DNA of 64,000 nt from Tribonema minus (lineage: Eukaryota > Sar > Xanthophyceae > Tribonematales > Tribonemataceae): NCBI GenBank assembly GCA_017506865.1, contig JAFCMP010000184.1, forward strand, positions 38,799 to 102,798, in the 5' to 3' direction. A model generated the notes under the pieces. It was not told the DNA's origin. It ran no database searches and worked only from the letters and a program-made list of their open reading frames with translations. The position numbers and the translations under genes are program-made. This document shows positions 58,301 through 64,000 of this stretch, one piece after another (the first letter of the stretch is position 1; the number at the start of each line of letters is the position of its first letter).

Positions 58301-61300
58301 AGGGGTTCAGGTCTGCGCATGGCAGTGCGCAGAGTCCACGATGGCGGCATCCATGTCTCCTCATATACCTACATCAACAGGAATGTGTACAGGTCCCCAG
58401 AGGTATTTTATATTTCGCCTCAAAGCACGTTTTTCTTGAAGTGAGAACTTCTACAATCAGATCACAGGTCGCGTCACGCTGAGGCTCGAGTGAAGGGTCT
58501 GTGCTAGGGTTAGGGCTACACAGGTGATGGGGTGCGTACTCACTCGAAATGCGTTCACTCACTCACTCACTCACTCTCTCACTCACTCACTTGATCACCT
58601 CCAGATGCCCCAGAAACGCCGCGGCTTTCGGGGACCATGCGTCCCACGGGCAGCCCTCCCTGCGCAGGCGGAGAGAGCACGGCAGTGCTCAGCTTGTACG
58701 CATTGGGAGGAAAGACGGGGCCTTCATCGCGTGCGGCTAGCAGACAGCGAACGCCGCTTCTGTTTCGTATCAAATGGTGAAAGAGCCGCAGAGTGACTTT
58801 GGAGTCACTTCTGCTCCATCGAAAAAATAGCAAAGTAGCTTTAAGTTGGGAGTGAATGAAAGTCAATAAATGCATGGAATGACAGCAGCACCAGCGTGCG
58901 CATGGAGCCACTGAAGAGTGTTTAGCGCATGCTGCCTCTCAAGCATCGAGCTCAAGGCAGCGCAGGAGCTGACGCACCCGTGCAGCCACTGCAGCGCCTT
59001 GAGGTGCGCGCCGGACACCGCCGCCTCATACATTCACGTAATGTACAGGCGACATATAGAGGTAAACATGACTATCAGGTACACTTCACTTTTTTGAAGT
59101 ACTTCAAGTATATGAAGTTACTTCACGAGTAACCCACCCGTGCAGCCACTGCAGCGCCTCCAGATGCCCGCCCGATGCCACCCCCTCGCACGTCCACGTT
59201 GTCCACGGGGCACTATACGAAGTTGAGTAATTCCGGTATAATGAACCTGATCAAGCAACTATAAACGCATACTCGAAGCTGCTTCAGAAGTGCACGTGGT
59301 GACTCACCCATGCAGGCACTGCGGCGCCTCCAGGTGCCCGCCAGACGCCGCCGCCTCGCATGTCCACGTCGTCCACGGGCCGTATACAGAGTATCACGTT
59401 ACTACTGTATCAGGTATACATGCATACTTCAAGTACATGCAGTTACTTGACTCACCCGTGCAGCCACTGCAGCGCCTCGAGATGCCCGCCGGACGCCGCC
59501 GCCTCGCAGGTCCACGTTGTCCACGGGCAGTCGGCGCGCAGCGCGTCGCGCACCCACTGCAGCACGGGGATGCAGCCCCTGAGTGCCGCCGACCTGTTGG
59601 GGTAGGTAGGTAGGATACAGGGCGCAGCGGTTCCAGAGCGTTGACACATTGTGCGGGCATCTCGACGAGTCTGCGGCTGCGCAGTCTGAGAGGATGGTGG
59701 CAACACGCCGAAGACAGTGTTGTTGGCTGACTGCTTGATCAGCGTTGAGCTCTGAGGCTGTGACCGCAACTGCCGTTTGACTGGCGTCATTGAAGTGCTG
59801 AGCTTACTGCCACTGCAGCGCGGGGGGATGCAGCTCCTGGGCGCTGCCCACCTGCCGGGATAGGTACGTAGGGTACGGGGCGCAGCGCTTTCAGAGCGTC
59901 AACAGATTGTGCAGGCATCTCGACGTGTCTGCGACTGCGCACTTTTGTGCAATGACGGCAGCGCGACGCAGCCACTGATGGCTGACCGCTTGATTCAGCG
60001 TTCGGCTCTGAGGCAGCGACGGCAACTGCTGTTCGACTTCCGTCGCGGAGGTGCTGAGCTTACTGCCACTGCAGCGCAGGGATGCAGCTCGTGAGTGCTG
60101 CCCATCGGCGTAGGCATGTAGGGCAAGAGGCGCACCGATCAACGTGCGCCGGAGAGTGTTCTAGAGGCTTGCTTCCGCCGTGAGGCGCACGTACTGAGGG
60201 CTTAGGTCTACGGTCAACGCGAGGCCTGCAAATGATGAGTATTACAGAAGTATATATGCATGGAGGCCGCCCAGCTCCCTACAGATCTTCAGCATTTGAG
60301 CGTGAGACAGAAAAACTCCAACTGCAGCGGCGCTCCGCCTGCACACGTCCTCCGTGATGCGCACGCCGCGCGTGCCACTAATTTATAACTGACCTCGCCA
60401 TCTGCAATATGTGCAATATGCCCACCAACAAGAAGTAAAAAGGAGCCTACGATAGTTCTACCAACCTTCTCGGTCACGCATGGTGCAACTTCAACTGACA
60501 GTAACATGCGGTAATGCTAGGACTTCAACCGCAGCAGCAGAGCAGCAGCGCTCACCTGTATACGTCCTCCGTGATGCGCACGCCGCGCGCCACCAAAGCT
60601 TTGCAGTCATGTAGTGCAACTTTCACATGCTGCAACTTCAACTGATGTAGCACGCGCTCCATGCTAAGAACTTCAACAGCAGCAGCAGCGCAGCAGCAGC
60701 GCTCACCTGCACACATCCTCTGTGATGCGCACGCCGCGCGCGCGCAGCCACTCGCACATGTCCACGCTCCCCGCCTCCGCCGCGGTGCACAGCAACTTCG
60801 TATCGAGCGCCAGGGGGCGCCCCCCGCGCGCGCTGTCGAGCCACGCCAGCGCCGCCAGCGACCCCCCCTTGACCGCGGACCGGGCGGCCTGGGGGTCCCA
60901 GGGGAAGTCGTGCGCCTGGGGGTGGGGTGGGGGGGAGATAAGGGATGGATCGTGAAGAGGGGGACGATGCTGCGAGGGGAGCGCTTGGGGGGCTGGTGAT
61001 GTGGGGTGCGGTTGCAGAGGGGTGAAAGTGGCCTGCTGATGGTGTTATGATCCTTAACCGCCGACCGAGCGGCCTGGGGGTCCTTGATAACGGTCCCCGT
61101 AACCGCCTGTAACCGCCCCACCAGGCGTCTCAGCCCACCAAGTGGAGCTCACGCTTCTTGGTTGCGCAAGAGAGCTGTTGTCACCCCGGTGCATTGTGCC
61201 ACACAAGGCTTGCAACACCCAACGCTGCGTGCACCCCCTGTCGAATGTGACCGTAACCCTCAGTCGCGTTCAGGACGCCTGCAGCCGAGGCACGCAGCCA

Positions 61301-62453
61301 ACGTCTGTACGCACCGCTGTCACAGCACATGCTGCAGCACAGGCACACAGCCAATGTCTGCACAAACGCTGCAAAAGCAGACGCTGCAGCACAGGCATAC
61401 AGCCAATGTCAATACGCACCGCTGCGAAAGTGGACGCGGCAGCACAGGCACGCAGCCAATGTCGAAAGTGGATGCGGCAGCACAGGCACGCAGCCAATGT
61501 CTACACGCACCGCTGCGAAAGCAGACGCTGCAGCGCAGACACGCAACCAATGACTATACGCACCGCTGCACAAGTACATGCTCACGGCTGGGCGACCGCA
61601 AGTAGGGTTTAGTCGTGGGGTGTGGTGGTAGTGTTTTAAGAGCGGGAAGCCTGGTTGCGTTTGAGTCTCTCTGCGGAGGAAGGAGTGCTGCGGCATCGAG
61701 TGCACTCCGAGATGAGTGAGATTTTCGCGCCCGATCGGCAAGCGAAATGAATTCATAACAGTACATGCACATGCAGGGGGGGATCTCGAGATGCCATTTG
61801 GCGGCAGCGGCGTTTGAGTGTTTGTCAGTGAGAAACTTTCAGACTGCCACACGGCGTGTAGATTCCGTACAGCAAGCTTCAAGTTGGATGCCATTCATCT
61901 GGGCTTTTTCGCGCCCTGAGCGAGAATTAATGAAAAGTACATGCATACCTGCAGCCACTGCAGCACCGGCACGTGCCCGCCGAGAGCGGCGAGGCTCATC
62001 GGCCCGGGCTCCCTGCAGCTGCTGCGGCGGCGCCAGAGCTGGCGCAGCTCGCCCGATGTGTCCTCCGACTCAGAGTCAGAGTCGGACTCCACGGGTAGTT
62101 CGCCGTCCGCAGTGTCGTCGTCGTCGATCTCGCCCTCGGAACTGTCCGTGCCGTTCTGCGCGCCGGCGCCTGCGTGCATATAATATATGATTAATGCAGC
62201 TTATTATGCATGTTGGTGATCATCAGCTGCAATGCGCATCATCGTCAGTGTAGTACACGTGGTGCGCGGAACGCGCGCCGGAACGGCACATGCACCAGCG
62301 TACACTTCGATATGGCGTGGGGGTGAACCCGCTTGAAGTGTAGGTGCATGTGTGCAATCAGGGCATCTCCGTAGCGTGTGCTGACAGAGATCAATGCATA
62401 CTCTTATGGGAGCAGCGCCGCCATCAGCATTGTCGCTGTCCCGCTGATGTTAG

Positions 62454-62486
<33 letters not shown>

Positions 62487-63581
62487 CGCCGCTTCCCAAA
62501 TCCTGATGCCCCCCGCCCCCCCACCCCACCCCCCAAACCCCCTCCCCCCTGTCTTGTTGCCTCCCCCCACCCTCCCCCTCGCCTTCTTGCCTCCCCCCCG
62601 CCCCCCCCCTCCCCCGCCCGCCCCCCTTCCCCGACAAGGTTAGTTCATGCCAGTGTACCCGAGCGTTCAGCGACACCGAAAAGAGCCTGCAGAGACGGCA
62701 CTTGCCGCACCGAGCAGGCCGTGAGCAGCATCACCACCAGCGGGCGGAGTGGGATGCGCCGATGCTGAGGTGGACAGTTCCACTGACCCTACATGAGACC
62801 AAACCATAGCTCGCACGCACAAAGGCAGGCTGCGCTGCAGCACCGAGTCAGATTTCCCCAACGCGGTACCGTTGGGATCGCGCTACTGACACCGCGAATG
62901 CCTGTACGGTTCGCGCTGCTGCGTTGCGCACAATCTGCAATGATACAATCCGTGCTCTGTGGGGCCGCGTCACAGTGATAAGGGCCGACAAGGCTGGCCC
63001 CACCTCTAATCTTTACCCTCACCTACCCCTCATCTGGTCCTGATTTAAACCCACACTCAGCACAGTATCATCAGAAGTCAAAGCCGTTTCAAACCCGCAA
63101 CCCCAACCTCACCTACCTGAGTCGAGCCCTTGCCCTTGCCCTACTCCTGACCTTAGGCGCCAGTCGCAGTATCAATGGGCGTCAACAAGTAAACCCAGCC
63201 CCAACCCCCAAACCCTCGATCTAACCCGCCCTCGCCCTAACCCTAAGTGTCACCCGCAGTAGCCGGCCTCCTGCTTTGTCAACCTCAAGAAGCCCTTCCT
63301 CTACCTACTGTGATTCTGACAACATGGCTCCCAGCCCTGACCCAGTTCCCAATGTGTATAAAACCCTGGGTATGTAGGTATGTACCGCGCGGGGACCGTG
63401 GCACGCCGCGCCGCAGCGCCCACTCCAGAACGTCCACCCTGCCCGCGCGCGCGGCGGCGCGGTAGATGATGCTGCTGCTGCTGCTGCCGCTGCTGCCGCC
63501 ATCGCCGCTGAGCTGCGCAGCGTCCACGAGCACGGCCAGCACGGGCAGGTGCCCACAGCCCGCCGCTGCCGCCATAAGGAC
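52386..63581 (-). CDS. ankyrin-repeat protein with Gly/Ser-rich C-terminal tail, ten exons (5' partial)
   Basis: Exons, in order: 63581-63386, 62169-61949, 60915-60707, 59593-59456, 58659-58591, 57580-57482, 55979-55899, 54976-54817, 54048-53900, 52719-52386 (stop). They join in phase into 552 codons with stop. Repeats have the degenerate ankyrin form with conserved core GHLEVLQWLH followed by GCPW: GHVPVLQWLQAHDFPWD, GGHLEALQWLHGEGCPWD, GHLEVIKWLHSMGCPWDE, GHLDLLVWIHSHGCPWN, GHLDVLKYLHAQGAPWD, GHLEVLQWLHDIGCGW. Exon 2 adds an acidic Ser/Asp/Glu linker (DSDSDSESED). The last exon encodes RLEQARRMLGLDPRP and then a roughly 70-residue Gly/Ser-rich tail. Ankyrin repeats bind proteins; the partner is unknown. 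The first exon starts after an acceptor, so the N-terminus lies further 5', perhaps outside the window. Introns carry two MITE-like elements, a LINE tail, a minisatellite and many exon-edge copies. Confidence 0.85.
53422..53838 (-). repeat. ladder of four copies of ankyrin exon-9 donor edge
   Basis: The true edge on the plus strand is TACGTACCTGTTGCTGGGGT followed by GTGTGCAGTGGCCCT. The 26-base core CCTGTTGCTGGGGTGTGTGC-AG recurs at about 53429-53455, 53561-53585, 53632-53657 and 53800-53826. The third copy extends through GGGACGTCGCAGGCGCCATA and CGGCTCCTCCGAG, that is through most of the exon end. Most copies keep a reverse-strand ACAG/GT donor. Confidence 0.9.
54055..54262 (-). repeat. 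ATGA-type microsatellites and copy of ankyrin exon-9 acceptor edge
   Basis: GAATGAATGAAT-type runs (about 54097-54128 uninterrupted) flank a copy of the exon acceptor region. CTCACTTGCCCATCTCCCAG, GCCGCGCTAGCCGTGGAGCT, GTCCCACAGGCACCCCTGAG at about 54150-54210 match 53996-54053. The GAATGAGTGAACGGATGAA flank is repeated after each copy. Confidence 0.85.
55235..55310. repeat. short tandem repeat of about 22-24 bases
   Basis: Unit GGGGAAGCAAATTTGTGCGCT, three imperfect copies, with related single copies at about 55125-55145. Confidence 0.8.
56105..56172 (-). repeat. copy of ankyrin exon-7 acceptor edge
   Basis: CCTTTCACGGCCTGCAACTT, then CGACGGGCACCTGCCATGCG and AGGGTCACAA, repeats 55951-55996 (CCTTCACGGCCTGCGAGTTC, CACGGGCACCTGCCAAGCG). 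It is upstream of the exon in transcript sense. Confidence 0.85.
56231..56726. mobile_element. MITE-like element rich in CCGTCTT/AAGACGG inverted repeats
   Basis: It begins AGTTCCGAGCCGG and ends with the exact reverse complement CCGGCTCGGAACT. Inside are several nested inverted repeats, for example AAAAGACGG-AATGCA-CCGTCTTTT at about 56287-56315 and ACGGAAAAGACGG repeats at about 56622-56670. There is no coding sequence. It lies in an intron of the ankyrin gene. The target-site duplication is unclear; CTAAG/CTTAG-like flanks are present on both sides. Confidence 0.7.
56865..57403. mobile_element. MITE with perfect 30-base terminal inverted repeats and TA ends
   Basis: Positions 56865-56894 (starting TACCGTAGATCACGGAGTAT and ending in CCCCCC) are the exact reverse complement of 57374-57403. 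The outermost TA on each side may be a TA target duplication, as in Tc1/mariner-type elements. The 480-base interior holds many repeats of GGTCTTATAC and TACCCCCGGTCTTGC but no open transposase. It is a non-autonomous element in the same ankyrin intron as the previous one. Confidence 0.88.
57712..57770 (-). repeat. copy of ankyrin exon-6 acceptor edge
   Basis: GGGCACCCCATGGAGTGCAG, then CCACCTGCAACGCGGCAG, repeats 57557-57590 (GGGCACCCCATGGAGTGCAG, CCACCTGCAGCGGCGAAG), including the acceptor. It is upstream in transcript sense. Confidence 0.9.
58146..58193. repeat. poly-G tract
   Basis: Two long G runs (about 18 and 13) separated by GATGA. A candidate G-quadruplex or slippage site. Confidence 0.9.
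58550..58592. repeat. (CACT)n microsatellite touching an ankyrin exon donor
   Basis: CACT units run into the donor of exon 58659-58591, so the minus-strand intron starts GTGAGTGAGTGAGTGA. The splice site is embedded in the microsatellite. Confidence 0.85.
58968..59380 (-). repeat. ladder of three copies of ankyrin exon-4 donor half
   Basis: The real exon end on the plus strand, CACCCGTGCAGCCACTGCAG followed by CGCCTCGAGATGCCCGCCGG and CGCCTCGCAGGTCCACGTTG, recurs at about 59308-59380, 59137-59210 and 58975-59035. Each copy keeps about 70 coding bases and the donor side. A spacer with ACTTCAAGTA motifs lies between copies. The farthest copy is the most diverged. Confidence 0.9.
59805..60130 (-). 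repeat. two copies of ankyrin exon-4 acceptor half
   Basis: CACTGCAGCGCGGGGGGATG, CAGCTCCTGGGCGCTGCCCA and CCTGCCGGGATAGGTACGTA at about 59815-59870, and a second set at about 60065-60120, match the real acceptor side CACTGCAGCACGGGGATGCA, GCCCCTGAGTGCCGCCGACC and TGTTGGGGTAGGTAGG at 59552-59608. The unit of about 240 bases includes intron sequence (TGGCTGA.CGCTTGAT, GACGGCAACTGC). Confidence 0.9.
60322..60608 (-). repeat. two copies of ankyrin exon-3 donor edge
   Basis: CAGCGCTCACCTGTATACGT, then CCTCCGTGATGCGCACGCCG and CGCGC at about 60546-60593, and a second copy at about 60333-60380, match the true edge at 60699-60745. The period is about 160-210 bases. The intron part (AACTTCAACTGATGTAGCA-type) is duplicated as well. 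Confidence 0.9.
61291..61588. repeat. minisatellite of about 50-60 bases, five or six units
   Basis: The unit contains CAGCACAGGCACGCAGCCAA, TGTC, CGCACCGCTGCGAAAG and GACGC. Units vary in length, and one lacks the CGCACCGCTG part. Open frames occur on both strands because the unit is stop-poor, but I do not consider them coding. Confidence 0.85.
61780..61945 (+). mobile_element. LINE 3'-tail copy
   Basis: GATCTCGAGATGCCATTTGG, TTTCAGACTGCCACACGGCG, CCGTACAGCAAGCTTCAAGT and TGGATGCCATTCATCTGGGC follow in the same order as at 50367-50527 of the plus-strand LINE fragment. It ends AGAATTAATGAAAAGTACATG. It is a 5'-truncated insertion in an ankyrin-gene intron, just downstream of exon 62169-61949 in transcript sense. 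Confidence 0.88.
62455..62636. repeat. poly-C and C-rich tract
   Basis: It begins with about 29 consecutive C and continues as CCCC-rich pyrimidine sequence for 180 bases. On the transcribed (minus) strand of the ankyrin gene it would be G-rich and could form quadruplexes. Confidence 0.9.
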
Positions 63582-64000
63582 CTGCGCACAATGCCGAGGA
63601 CACAGGCGGCGCGCCGGGGGCATGGGGGGGGAGGGGGGTTGAGGCCAGGGGTTGCGCACCGAAGGGCGTTCGGGGGGGCGGGGGGGGGGGGCATGAGGCC
63701 TTTCTCCAAAACCACTGGGGAAGAATCTAGGCATCGCCACGCCACCCCATGCCCAAACCACTCAATCCCTCCTGAGAAGCGGCTTTGCTGCGAGGAGCAG
63801 GCGAAATGTTACGCACGTCCTTGATCTGGCGACACGTGGCGGCATGCGTTGGATATCGCAACAAGCGCAGCGCTCAGCATGACGCTGCCCCCCCCCCCCC
63901 CCCTTTTCGCCCCCCCCCCTCCCACCCCCCGCGGCGCGGCCAAGCCTTCGTAGACCGCTGCTGCCGCCGTCGAGGAGACCTGACCCACACCCCATCCTCT
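63582..64000. other. 5' side of ankyrin gene, no exon resolved
   Basis: It contains poly-G/poly-C runs at about 63677-63691 and 63890-63904. A minus-strand frame near 63960-63990 starting after a CAG could be a further exon, but it reaches the window edge and shows no ankyrin motif. Confidence 0.35.

Noticed and set aside
61084-61894. Frames of 150-170 codons on both strands
   Set aside because: Stop-poor translation of a minisatellite, equally open on both strands, lying in an intron.

Overview
This is nuclear DNA of a eukaryote, not a bacterium or virus. It has few genes (six well supported in 64 kb), many short exons joined by long introns, GT-AG and some GC-AG splice sites, interspersed retroelement and DNA-transposon debris, microsatellites and homopolymer G/C tracts. 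The protein families seen are FNIP-type leucine-rich repeats, ankyrin-like repeats of the 'GHLEVLQWLH..GCPW' type, a LINE with a restriction-like endonuclease domain, and a potato-inhibitor-I homologue. Together they fit an algal protist. I favour a stramenopile alga, but that is inference from family resemblance only.

Layout. (1) 900-1433 minus: an intact unrecognised ORF. (2) 2755-6819 plus: a four-exon P-loop nucleoside/nucleotide-kinase-like gene (YFH7/uridine-kinase-like), 200 codons, 5' end unresolved. (3) 9191-10642 plus: a long FNIP/LRR exon. (4) 14461-30079 minus: a telomere length regulation protein TEL2 (TELO2) homologue in about 16 exons, reconstructed from start to stop with one unresolved internal junction. 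(5) 30514-41166 plus, divergent from TEL2 across about 0.4 kb: a ten-exon monoacylglycerol-lipase-like alpha/beta hydrolase (389 codons with stop). (6) 44813-45064 minus: a potato inhibitor I (chymotrypsin inhibitor 2) family protein. (7) 46952-50530: two LINE fragments arranged head to head, one minus and one plus. (8) 52386-63581 minus: a ten-exon ankyrin-repeat gene with a Gly/Ser-rich tail (552 codons with stop), probably continuing 5' beyond the window. Two MITE-like elements lie in one of its introns.

The most striking feature is shared by all the multi-exon genes. Their introns contain ladders of imperfect copies of the neighbouring exon-intron junction. Each copy holds a few tens of bases of exon edge, the splice site itself and some intron. 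Copies of an acceptor edge always lie upstream of the real exon, and copies of a donor edge always lie downstream, so the real exon is flanked by decoy half-exons. I count about twenty such ladders with one to about nine copies each. The copies often keep the splice dinucleotides. This looks like serial tandem duplication across splice junctions that lengthens introns and multiplies potential splice sites.

The genes themselves have no obvious joint pathway. TEL2 (a scaffold for PIKK kinases) and the lipase share a divergent promoter region. The rest are independent housekeeping or expanded-family genes. Exon structures were derived by eye from splice motifs, reading-frame continuity and family resemblance. 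No transcript data were available.
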